The notes below the pieces were generated by a model. It searched no databases. It was not told where the DNA came from and worked only from the letters and a program-made list of their open reading frames with translations. Shown here piece after piece: positions 9,683 to 17,388 of a stretch of 64,000 nt of DNA (its first letter is position 1; every line of letters begins with the position of its first letter). The position numbers were made by a program, and so were the translations under genes. The stretch is from Candidatus Rhodoferax randersensis. GTDB lineage: Bacteria; Pseudomonadota; Gammaproteobacteria; Burkholderiales; Burkholderiaceae_C. The stretch is from positions 3,957 through 67,956 of the forward strand of contig JADKEH010000027.1 of NCBI GenBank assembly GCA_016718155.1, read 5' to 3'.

Positions 9683-10906
9683 TCAGGGAAGCGACACCCT
9701 TGGTGGAGGTTTGCCCAGCACTTTGCGGACCTGCGGCGCATTGATCTTCAACCTGATCCGCTGCGGACTGACCGGCGAACGGATCGCAAATTCGCTCAGA
9801 CTGGTGTCACGCAGCAGGTAGTGCCCCAACGGCATGCCGTCCGCGTGCATGGCACTGACCACCATCGGCGTGTTGGCCGCCGCGCCACGCTGTGCCGACA
9901 CCGCAATCTCACCATTGGCCAATGCCACGTAAGTTCCGGGCGGATAAAAACTAACCGCAGTGGCCAATGCCGAACCAACTCGGGCTTGCGCCCCGGTAGC
10001 GCTCACCAGCACGGCTTTGGCCGCGCCCAGCGCGGACAGTCCAAGCCGGGTCGCGCGCGCCGCGATTTTGGCGACAAAACCGTCAGCGCAGCGCAGAATG
10101 CGGCGGCACTCCAGATTCCTTGCGAGCCCCAGGGTTTCATCCGCTTCATGATGCAGCCCAACCAGATCAAGCCAATCCTCGTTGGCCACGCCAAAGTCGC
10201 GTAGCATCAATGCGCCGGCCTGGGCATGGTCCCGAATCACTTGGCGTTGCGCGGAACTGGGAGGGGCACTCTGACGAGCCAGTTTGTCCTGCTCTTTGGC
10301 CATACCAAGGTTCATGGTCAGCGCCGACAGGACCAGCACCGGGCGCACAAAATCAGGCACCTGCAGCCGACGTGCGGTCAATTCACACAACACGGCTGCC
10401 AACAACGCGTGGGTGGCGCTGTAGCCAAGAGACACCTCGCTCAACGCCTGAAACAGGGTAAACAGGCTGTCGTCCGTATCCGCATCCAACAATTGCATGG
10501 CGCGGCGCGCCACCGCATCGATGCGCTCCAGCGGATGCGTGGCGGCAGCGCCCTGCGACAACACTACACTCAAGACCTCCTGCACATCCAGCCAGTCGCC
10601 ATGAATGTCATGGCTGGCAGCGTAGTCCGCGTCAGAAATGGTGTCCGGCATGCAGGCTTTGGCAATTCTCTCCACGCTCGCGCCCTCGCGCAGCAGGGTG
10701 TAGACCAGGCGGTCATAACTGCGTTGCCAGGCTTTGGAGTCGGCCTCGATAGCGCAGGCCTGGTGCGCCCGCAAGGCTTCGCGGTGCTGCTCGGAGCGGA
10801 TGGCCTGCCCCTTGCGCAACAACAGGTTGCCCTTGATGTCCCACACGTTGATCGGCAAGGGCTTGCCAAACGCAATGCGCTCAATCGGGATCGGAACATA
10901 GATCAT
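9683..10906 (-). CDS. Degenerate HD-GYP-like signalling protein
   Basis: The start MIYVPIPIERIAFGKPLPIN gives 407 residues. The N-terminal part (WDIKGNLLLRKGQAIRSEQH) resembles the segment before HD-GYP domains in cyclic-di-GMP phosphodiesterases, and GLHHEADETLG recalls the LHHE part of such domains. However, the usual HD pair is replaced (LSALTMNLGMAKEQD), and the GYP loop is not evident, so catalytic activity is doubtful. It lies 13 bp downstream of radA on the same strand and is probably co-transcribed. A role as binding protein or regulator is inference. Confidence 0.55.
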   Translation of the reverse strand: MIYVPIPIERIAFGKPLPINVWDIKGNLLLRKGQAIRSEQHREALRAHQACAIEADSKAWQRSYDRLVYTLLREGASVERIAKACMPDTISDADYAASHDIHGDWLDVQEVLSVVLSQGAAATHPLERIDAVARRAMQLLDADTDDSLFTLFQALSEVSLGYSATHALLAAVLCELTARRLQVPDFVRPVLVLSALTMNLGMAKEQDKLARQSAPPSSAQRQVIRDHAQAGALMLRDFGVANEDWLDLVGLHHEADETLGLARNLECRRILRCADGFVAKIAARATRLGLSALGAAKAVLVSATGAQARVGSALATAVSFYPPGTYVALANGEIAVSAQRGAAANTPMVVSAMHADGMPLGHYLLRDTSLSEFAIRSPVSPQRIRLKINAPQVRKVLGKPPPRVSLP

Positions 10907-10919
10907 GTTGCAGACATCA

Positions 10920-12284
10920 CTACAGCGATCGCACCACTTCCATCGCCTGCTCCACCCGCCCCACGGCATGGATGGTCAGGCCCTCGATCGGCTTCTTGGG
11001 CGCATTGGCCATCGGCACCACGGCCACGCTAAAGCCCAGCTTGGCCGCTTCCTTCAAGCGCTCCTGGCCACGCGGCGCGGGCCGCACCTCACCAGCCAGG
11101 CCGACTTCGCCGAACGCCAGAAAGCCCTTGGGCAGCGGCTTGCCGCGCAGACTGGAAGTGATGGCCAGCAGCACCGCCAGATCGGCCGCCGGCTCGCTGA
11201 TGCGCACCCCGCCGACCGCGTTCACAAACACATCCTGGTCCATGCAGGCCACCCCGGCGTGGCGGTGCAGCACGGCCAGCAGCATGGCCAGACGGTCCTT
11301 GTCCAGGCCCACAGAGAGGCGCCGCGGACTGGGCCCACCGCTGTCTACCAGGGCCTGAATTTCGACCAGCATTGGGCGCGTGCCTTCCAGCGTCACCATC
11401 ACGCAACTACCGGGCACCGGCTCGGCATGTTGGCTCAGGAAGATCGCGCTGGGGTTGGACACGCCCTTGAGCCCCTTCTCGGTCATGGCAAACACACCAA
11501 TCTCATTGACCGCGCCAAAGCGGTTTTTGATGGCGCGCACCAGCCGAAAGCTGCTGTGGGTGTCTCCCTCAAAATAAAGCACCGTGTCCACCATGTGTTC
11601 CAGCACGCGCGGCCCGGCCAGCGCGCCCTCTTTGGTGACGTGGCCGACCAGCACCATGCCCACGCCGCTGGCCTTGGCACAGCGCGTCAGGTGCGCCGCG
11701 CATTCGCGCACCTGCGCCACCGAGCCGGGTGCCGAGGTCAGTTGCTCGGAATAAACCGTCTGGATCGAATCGATCACCGCGATGTCAGGCTTGGTCGCCT
11801 CCAGCGTGGCCAGAATCTTGTCGAGTTGAATCTCCGCCAAGACCTTGACCTGAGAATGACCCAGACCCAGACGGCGCGAGCGCAGCGCAATCTGCGCACC
11901 ACTCTCCTCACCCGTCACGTACAAGGTACTTCGGCCACTGCGTTGCAGCGAATCCAGCGCTTGCAGCAACAGTGTGGATTTGCCGATACCCGGGTCACCC
12001 CCAATCAGCACCACGCCGCCCTCGACCATGCCGCCACCCAGCACGCGGTCCAGCTCCTCGTGCCCGGTTGGCGTGCGGTCCAGATCGGTCGCCTCAATAT
12101 CACCCAAAGTTGCCACGGTGGCAGTCTTGGCCAGCGAGGCAAAGCGGTTGCGTGCTGGGGCCGCGCTTTCAACCACCGACTCGATCAAGGTGTTCCAGGC
12201 GTTGCAGTGTGGGCACTTGCCCAACCACTTCGGCGTGACGCCGCCACACTCAGAGCAGCAGTAGTTTGTTTTTTCCTTGGCCAT
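10920..12284 (-). CDS. radA: DNA repair protein RadA/Sms
   Basis: Start MAKEKTNYCCSECGGVTPKW contains the N-terminal four-cysteine zinc finger (CSECG and CPHCNAW). It is followed by a RecA-like core with Walker A GGDPGIGKSTLLLQ, Walker B (IAVIDSIQTVYS), the KNRFG motif (IKNRFGAVNEIG) and a Lon-protease-like C-terminal domain. RadA is a branch-migration helicase in homologous recombination. The length of 454 residues is normal. The start was chosen because the zinc finger begins immediately after it. Confidence 0.95.
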   Translation of the reverse strand: MAKEKTNYCCSECGGVTPKWLGKCPHCNAWNTLIESVVESAAPARNRFASLAKTATVATLGDIEATDLDRTPTGHEELDRVLGGGMVEGGVVLIGGDPGIGKSTLLLQALDSLQRSGRSTLYVTGEESGAQIALRSRRLGLGHSQVKVLAEIQLDKILATLEATKPDIAVIDSIQTVYSEQLTSAPGSVAQVRECAAHLTRCAKASGVGMVLVGHVTKEGALAGPRVLEHMVDTVLYFEGDTHSSFRLVRAIKNRFGAVNEIGVFAMTEKGLKGVSNPSAIFLSQHAEPVPGSCVMVTLEGTRPMLVEIQALVDSGGPSPRRLSVGLDKDRLAMLLAVLHRHAGVACMDQDVFVNAVGGVRISEPAADLAVLLAITSSLRGKPLPKGFLAFGEVGLAGEVRPAPRGQERLKEAAKLGFSVAVVPMANAPKKPIEGLTIHAVGRVEQAMEVVRSL

Positions 12285-12331
12285 GCGACGAATAATACGG
12301 GGACAGCGGGTTCTATTGACTGGAGGCATCG

Positions 12332-13324
12332 ATGATTGAACAAGTATTCCCACGCGTATGCATCTACGGCGCGGGTGCCATTGGCGGCTGGATCGGCGCG
12401 CGGCTCGCTGGCGCGGGCTGTCATGTGAGTGTTGTGGCCCGCGGCGCGACGCTGGATGCTCTCCGGCATCACGGTCTGCGCACGCAGCATGGGCACGTGG
12501 AGGCCACCGTGACGGTGCAGGCCAGCGCCGACCCGGCCGAGCTGGGCGTGCAAGACCTGCTGGTGATTGCCGTCAAGGCGCCCGCCTTGCTGGACGTGGC
12601 GCGGCACGTCGGCCCGCTGCTTGGCCCGCACACCGTGGTGTTGACAGCCATGAACGGCGTGCCGTGGTGGTTCCTGCAGGGCTTTGGCGGCCGTTTTGAA
12701 GGGGCCCACCTGGACGCGGTAGACGCCACTGGCGAGATTGGCGCGGCGTTCCCCGCCAGCCGCATCATTGGCTGCGTGGTGCACGCCAGCTGCTCGCTCA
12801 AACTACCTGGCTACGTGCACCACCATTTTGGCAACAAGCTGATCATCGGCGAGCCCTCCGGTGAACAGAGCGAACGGGTGGCGCAACTCGCCGCGCTACT
12901 GAACCGGGCCGGTTTCGAGGCCGTCGTGGCCGAGCAGATTCAGCGCGACATCTGGTACAAGTTGTGGGGCAACATGACCATGAACCCGATCAGCGCCCTG
13001 ACTGGCGCGACCACCGACCTGATTTTGGGTGACGATCTGGTGCGCGCCTTTGTTTCCCGCGTCATGCTGGAGGCCAAGGAGATCGGTGCGCGACTGGGGA
13101 TTGCGATTGACCAGCAGCCCGAAGACCGTCACGCCGTCACGCTCAAGCTCGGCGCCTTCAAGACTTCGATGCTGCAGGACGTCGAAGCCGGCAAGGCAGT
13201 GGAGTTGGACGCCCTGGTGACCGTGGTGAGGGAGTTGGGCGCCTTGACCGGCGTGCCGACCCCCAACACCGATGCCCTGCTTGGTCTGGCACGGTTGCAG
13301 GCGCGATCACGCGGCCTGTATTGA
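12332..13324 (+). CDS. panE: 2-dehydropantoate 2-reductase (ketopantoate reductase family)
   Basis: The 330-residue protein begins with a Rossmann motif (VCIYGAGAIGGWIGARLAGA) and has the family's substrate-binding helical domain (DIWYKLWGNMTMNPISALTG, then EIGARLGIAI). PanE reduces ketopantoate to pantoate with NADPH in the pantothenate/CoA pathway. Paralogues of this family act on other 2-keto acids, so the substrate is assigned by family only. It is divergent from radA, separated by 47 bp. Confidence 0.82.
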   Translation: MIEQVFPRVCIYGAGAIGGWIGARLAGAGCHVSVVARGATLDALRHHGLRTQHGHVEATVTVQASADPAELGVQDLLVIAVKAPALLDVARHVGPLLGPHTVVLTAMNGVPWWFLQGFGGRFEGAHLDAVDATGEIGAAFPASRIIGCVVHASCSLKLPGYVHHHFGNKLIIGEPSGEQSERVAQLAALLNRAGFEAVVAEQIQRDIWYKLWGNMTMNPISALTGATTDLILGDDLVRAFVSRVMLEAKEIGARLGIAIDQQPEDRHAVTLKLGAFKTSMLQDVEAGKAVELDALVTVVRELGALTGVPTPNTDALLGLARLQARSRGLY

Positions 13325-13351
13325 GTTTCGCCATCCGCATCACACCGACCG

Positions 13352-13708
13352 CTATTGCGGCTTGCGCGAGGACCAATGCACGTGAACGATGGCCCAGCTG
13401 TCGCCCGTGCGTTGCAGCAGCGTGGTCTCGGTGCCAAGAATGCGCACCACCTTGCCTTTGATCATGGCCTTGGTTTCGGTTTCGGCCCAGACGACGGCGA
13501 GGTTTCCATCGCGGCGCTCGGTTTGTTGCAGCACCTTGCTGGTGGCCGTCTTGGCGAACGCGATGTCCTCAGGCAGGTGGTGCCCCGCATACTCAGCGCG
13601 TGAGCGCTCGACATAGCCCGACTCATAAATCGTCACCTCCGGCGCCAACAGTTCGGTGGCGCCGGCCTGGTTGCCGGACGCCAGTGCGCCGTGAAAGGCC
13701 TGCACCAC
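13352..13708 (-). pseudogene. NTF2/SnoaL-like protein lacking its signal peptide
   Basis: The text VVQAFHGALASGNQAGATEL, then IYESGYVERSRAEYAGHHLP and TTLLQRTGDSWAIVHVHWSS, is an NTF2-like (DUF4440) fold, normally secreted. The homologous frame continues upstream as HANEPKD, the usual mature N-terminus, but no ATG or signal peptide follows; the sequence runs straight into the inverted-repeat element at 13732. Only GTG codons at 13708 and 13705 could start translation, giving a cytoplasmic stub of about 118 residues. It looks beheaded by the element. Confidence 0.55.
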
Positions 13709-13731
13709 ATCTTTGGGCTCATTGGCATGGC

Positions 13732-13844
13732 AGCCTGTTCCAACGAGGTATGAGCCTGAGCGGCGGTTTTGGGTCGATCATTTTTCACATGGTGATCGAC
13801 ATGGACGAAACACGTCTCAGGCTCACACCTTGTTAGAACAGGCT
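13732..13844. repeat. 113-bp inverted-repeat (MITE-like) element
   Basis: Arms of 29 bp at 13732-13760 and 13816-13844 are inverted copies differing at 3 positions (26 of 29 match). The interior holds a second inverted pair, GTCGATCA (13773) and TGATCGAC (13793). There is no coding content. The structure and size fit a small non-autonomous mobile element or a repeated stem-loop. It separates the beheaded NTF2-like gene from the toxin-antitoxin promoter. Confidence 0.6.
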
Positions 13845-13849
13845 TTGCT

Positions 13850-13884
13850 TTGACAAACTTGAAGTGTGTGCACATAATATGTGC
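13850..13884 (+). promoter_or_regulatory. Promoter with palindromic operator of the PIN toxin-antitoxin module
   Basis: TTGACA at 13850-13855 and CATAAT at 13873-13878 are separated by 17 bp, a near-ideal sigma-70 promoter. A perfect palindrome, GCACATA-A-TATGTGC, covers 13870-13884 and overlaps the -10. This is the arrangement expected for autorepression by the antitoxin or the toxin-antitoxin complex. Confidence 0.7.
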
Positions 13885-13908
13885 GAATTCAATGTGCAGG
13901 AGCCACCC

Positions 13909-14130
13909 ATGAACATCACCCTCTCCATTGACGAGCAAGTCGCTCAGCGTGCCCGCGGAGCCGCCCAAAAGATGGGCAAGAGTCTCAATCAGGTGGTGCG
14001 CGACTACCTGGAGCAATTGGCCGGTAGCGCCGCCGAGGGGCAGCAGTGGGCCCAATTTGAGGAGCGTTGCCTGGCATCCCAGGTCCAACTGGGGATTGGC
14101 GCTAGCCGTGACGAAGCCAACGAGCGCTGA
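13909..14130 (+). CDS. Ribbon-helix-helix antitoxin
   Basis: The 73-residue protein MNITLSIDEQVAQRARGAAQ followed by KMGKSLNQVVRDYLEQLAG has the short beta strand plus two helices of ribbon-helix-helix DNA-binding antitoxins. It starts 25 bp after the palindromic operator and is followed 4 bp later by a PIN toxin gene. It would neutralise the toxin and repress the promoter. The ATG at 13909 follows CAGGAG. Confidence 0.75.
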   Translation: MNITLSIDEQVAQRARGAAQKMGKSLNQVVRDYLEQLAGSAAEGQQWAQFEERCLASQVQLGIGASRDEANER

Positions 14131-14134
14131 ACCG

Positions 14135-14554
14135 ATGGCCGCACGCAGCTTCATCGATACCAATGTGCTGGTTTACGCACAGGCCAGCGATGCGCCGACA
14201 AAACAGCGCGCCGCGTTGGCCGTTCTCAAACGACTCTATGAGAGTGCCGAAGGCGTGCTATCGACCCAAGTCCTCCAGGAGTACTGCAACGTTGCCCTGA
14301 AAAAGCTCCGGCTGCCCGTGCAACAGGTGCGTGCCCAGCTTGATCTGTACGAGCAGTTTGAGGTGATCCAGGTCACCCCGGCCATCATCCGCGTCGGTTT
14401 GGATCTGCATCAAACACGCAGTGTCTCGTTTTATGACGCCCTCATTCTGGCCAGCGCACAGACCGCCGGGTGCGGCGTGCTTTTCAGTGAAGACCTGAAT
14501 ACGGGCGAAATTATCGGCGGTGTGCGCATCGTCAATCCGTTTGCCGACCTTTAA
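14135..14554 (+). CDS. vapC: PIN-domain toxin (VapC-type ribonuclease)
   Basis: The start MAARSFIDTNVLVYAQASDA carries the first PIN aspartate (FIDTNV). STQVLQEYCNVALKK provides the conserved glutamate, and SFYDALILASAQ the later aspartate, so the metal site looks intact. VapC toxins cleave RNA, often tRNA or rRNA. The 139-residue length is normal, and the gene is translationally close to the antitoxin. Confidence 0.82.
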   Translation: MAARSFIDTNVLVYAQASDAPTKQRAALAVLKRLYESAEGVLSTQVLQEYCNVALKKLRLPVQQVRAQLDLYEQFEVIQVTPAIIRVGLDLHQTRSVSFYDALILASAQTAGCGVLFSEDLNTGEIIGGVRIVNPFADL

Positions 14555-14781
14555 GCCGCTCTAGCAACGGGCGTGCGCTTGCCATCATCGCTCGTCCACC
14601 GGCTGGCCCACGGTGCGTCGTTGAAGGCCTCGGGCGATGCCGCCGATACCGTGTGTGGAAGTTCTGTCATGCCCATCGGGGACATTCGCCCCAGCCTGCG
14701 GGGCACCAGTTTAACCGCGGCGGGCGGTGGCCAGGCGCGAGCAATGCGTCATCGCCTGGCATCACCAAGGCAAACGTCGGC

Positions 14782-16062
14782 TCAAGGCTGGGTCAGGTAC
14801 AGCGTCCAGTAACGCACCGCGTCGTCCAGCCCCATCGGATCGGTCTTGCCCGACAGACCGGCCAGCACTTGCTTGGCCTTGTCGCGCTGACCCAACTGCG
14901 CGTAGACCGCCACCATGCGAAGCTTGGCCAGATCGCCGTTGCGGGCGATACCCTTGGTCAGACCTTGCTCCATTTGAGCGACACCGCGCTCGGTCAGGCC
15001 CAGGTGCACCATGTTGAAACCGTAGTTGAACATGGCAGTGCCGTCGGCCGCCTTCTTGGCGCCCGCCAGGTCCTTTTCCAGCGTGAGCCGATCCTCTGCC
15101 GTCATTTTGGCCAATTTATCCTTGAGGCGCTGTTGGGTGGCCACGGCATCACCGGTTCCCAGCAAACCTGCCGCATAGCCCTGCTCCATCACCTTGAGCG
15201 CCTCGGCGGCGGAGCCCGACTGCAACGCGAGCTCGGCCATCTCGGTGAATTCGCTGGCTTCGCTCAGACCAGCCACCGCCTGTTGCAGGCGAAACACATC
15301 AAGCTGCAGACGAACCGCCAGCGAGGGCTTGGCCCACAGCCGCTGAATCAGCGTGCCCCAGTTGGACTTGCTCGGATAGTGACGCACCAAAGTCTCCAAG
15401 GTCTGCGTGCTGCCAGCTTCGTCCTTGACGCGCCGGCGCGCGTCGGCCAGCAGCTTGAGCTGCACCTCGGTGGGCACCTTGCCCGCCGCCGTAATCTTGC
15501 CAATTTCAAGCTCCAGCGCCTTGGCTGCTGCCGCGTAATCGCCCTTGAGGTAGTAGCTCTGCGCGCGCAGATTGCCCATCATCGGCTCGGTGCCGCCAGC
15601 CTGCAGGTAACGGTCGATCCACTCGATCGCCTTGGCGTAGTTCTTGGCGTTGTAGTAGAGGCTGACCACCGCCTGCAGGCTCGTGACTTTGTCGGCTTCC
15701 TTCAACCAGGTCCCCTGGCTGGCCAGCTCGTACTGCTGGGCCGCCAGGTCCGCGTCGCCGGTTGACGCAGCCAGCGCGCCCCTCAGGCGGGCAAGGATGT
15801 GCAGTTCATACGGCGTTTTGTCGGCCATCGCTTCGGCGGTGGCCAGCTTGGCACCCGCGTCCTTGTACTGCTTGTCACCCAGCAAGCGCTGCGCTTCGAT
15901 CAGCAGCACGCCGATTTCTGGTCGAACGGTTGGCCCCGCGGGGGCTGAGGCCGCGCTAGTTGGCGCACTGGCCGACTGGGCCACGGCCTGCTGCGCCAAG
16001 GTGCTGGCCAGCAGGGTACTGGCGACGAAGGCGGCGCGCGGCAGCGTGTGTTGTCGAATCAT
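14782..16062 (-). CDS. Secreted TPR-repeat protein
   Basis: A signal peptide (MIRQHTLPRAAFVASTLLAS, cleaved after AQA or VAQ) precedes an alanine/proline-rich linker and about 350 residues of helical repeats with TPR spacing (YELHILARLRGALAASTGDA, YNAKNYAKAIEWIDRYLQAG, YYLKGDYAAAAKALELEIGK). It is probably a periplasmic scaffold. No catalytic motif is visible, and the gene stands alone. The 227 bp between vapC and this gene show no further gene. Confidence 0.65.
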   Translation of the reverse strand: MIRQHTLPRAAFVASTLLASTLAQQAVAQSASAPTSAASAPAGPTVRPEIGVLLIEAQRLLGDKQYKDAGAKLATAEAMADKTPYELHILARLRGALAASTGDADLAAQQYELASQGTWLKEADKVTSLQAVVSLYYNAKNYAKAIEWIDRYLQAGGTEPMMGNLRAQSYYLKGDYAAAAKALELEIGKITAAGKVPTEVQLKLLADARRRVKDEAGSTQTLETLVRHYPSKSNWGTLIQRLWAKPSLAVRLQLDVFRLQQAVAGLSEASEFTEMAELALQSGSAAEALKVMEQGYAAGLLGTGDAVATQQRLKDKLAKMTAEDRLTLEKDLAGAKKAADGTAMFNYGFNMVHLGLTERGVAQMEQGLTKGIARNGDLAKLRMVAVYAQLGQRDKAKQVLAGLSGKTDPMGLDDAVRYWTLYLTQP

Positions 16063-16299
16063 GGTGGACTCCGGTCAAATTCACAAAAGGCGATAGTGTC
16101 GCATTTGGGACGGCAAAGGGGGCAAGCACCGTCATGATGACCATGGGATTCGGTCGATCGCGCGTGGATACGGTGCGGCTGACGGTAGGCATCGTCGACG
16201 GCCTGCCCAAGCTGGTGGTACAGCGCTGATCCGAATTCGCGCACAGCGCGCGTCGACACCAGGCCTGCAATGCAGCCGGCGCCGGCGAGAAAAGCAGAC

Positions 16300-16818
16300 T
16301 TACGCCTGCACCAGTGTCGTCACCCGCCGCCTGGTGCGTTCGCGCAACGAGCAGTCGCGCAAGGTGTCAGCCAGCGCCTCCAACTTCGGGATGCCAAAGA
16401 TCACCACGGTCGAGAAATTGGTGTCAGAGGAGCGCAGATCTACCACGCAGTGGCCGGCAAGGCGCATGCCCAGAGGCTTGTGCAGGTCAAAGTGGTCGAT
16501 GCGAAACAGCTCAACACTCTCCTTCGACTTGGACAGGATGCCGCGTTCGATGCGCACGCGCTGCGACGTGATCTGGTACGTCGTGGCGATACTTTGAAAC
16601 CAGTAGAACAGGTAGGCAGTGCCCAGTGTCACCAGCACCACCAGCCATTGCCAGGCGGTGTAGATAACCACCGGGTGGCCCGAGAACAGGGTTGTCTCGG
16701 CGTCTAGCGCTTTGGCAGCCGAGTGGGCCAGCAGATCAGTGCCGCAAAACCGGCACTTGATGGCCACCGCCTTGATGGTTTCGCCACATACCGGACAGGC
16801 CTTGGTTTCATCACTCAT
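16300..16818 (-). CDS. Zinc-ribbon plus bacterial PH (bPH2) membrane protein
   Basis: The N-terminus has two CxxC pairs of a zinc ribbon (CPVCGETIKAVAIKCRFCG). After that come a hydrophobic segment (WQWLVVLVTLGTAYLFYWF) and a bPH2/DUF304 domain (TTYQITSQRVRIERGILSKS, then FRIDHFDLHKPLGMRLAG). Such proteins are membrane-associated and of unknown role. The 172-residue length fits a complete gene. The 237 bp between it and the TPR gene hold no convincing gene. Confidence 0.7.
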   Translation of the reverse strand: MSDETKACPVCGETIKAVAIKCRFCGTDLLAHSAAKALDAETTLFSGHPVVIYTAWQWLVVLVTLGTAYLFYWFQSIATTYQITSQRVRIERGILSKSKESVELFRIDHFDLHKPLGMRLAGHCVVDLRSSDTNFSTVVIFGIPKLEALADTLRDCSLRERTRRRVTTLVQA

Positions 16819-16944
16819 CTGCGTCGTCCTCGTTGTGGGTAAGGCACCCAGGCGGCACCCCTGTTTTCCCCCACCGCGATGCTGGCCGCACCGCGGAATC
16901 AGGTCTCAGTGTAAGGCGCGGCCGACCGCATCACACGGCGCACG

Positions 16945-17388
16945 CTAAATGCCATTGGCCAGAATCACCTGGTGGCGCCCCTGCTCCTTGGCGGCATACA
17001 GCGCCCGGTCCGCCGCCCGGAGCAATTCGTCGGGCGTGTTGCCGTCCGCCGGAAACACCGCCGCCACGCCAATGCTGACCGTCACGTAACCGAAGGCCGA
17101 CATGGTGTGGGCAAGCCTCAGCGTGCGCAGTGCGTCACAGACCCGACGCGCCATGTCGAGTGCCGCCCGCGTCCATTCATTCGCCAGCATGGCGTCGAAA
17201 CGGCGGCGATTGGCAACACCGGTCAGGTCATCCGTGATGCTGATGGCTTCCAGCCTGGCGTTAAGCAGTTGCAGCTCCGCGGTGCGCTCCTGCACGCGCG
17301 ACTCCAGCAGTTGCTCGGAGGCCTTCAGTGACTCGACCAGCCGCGCCCCGGCACCACAACCTGCGGGCCTGCTCAACGCGAGCGCCAC
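16945..17388 (-). pseudogene. GGDEF-domain remnant with internal deletion
   Basis: ESRVQERTAELQLLNARLEA, ITDDLTGVANRRRFDAML and then YVTVSIGVAAVFPADGNTPD are the start and end of a diguanylate cyclase GGDEF domain. Between NEWTRA and ALDMARRVCDAL about 55-60 residues are absent in frame, including the GGDEF active-site loop. The sensory N-terminus is also gone, since the CBM9/beta-barrel gene ends at 17373. The product could not make cyclic-di-GMP. It looks like a doubly truncated remnant. Confidence 0.7.

Noticed and set aside
10905..12335. A 476-residue plus-strand open frame across radA
   Set aside because: RadA on the minus strand is unmistakable; the plus frame is histidine/arginine-rich without motifs.
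16077..16229. Plus-strand text FTKGDSVAFGTAKGASTVMM before a stop
   Set aside because: It looks protein-like for about 50 residues but has no start, ribosome site or recognisable family.
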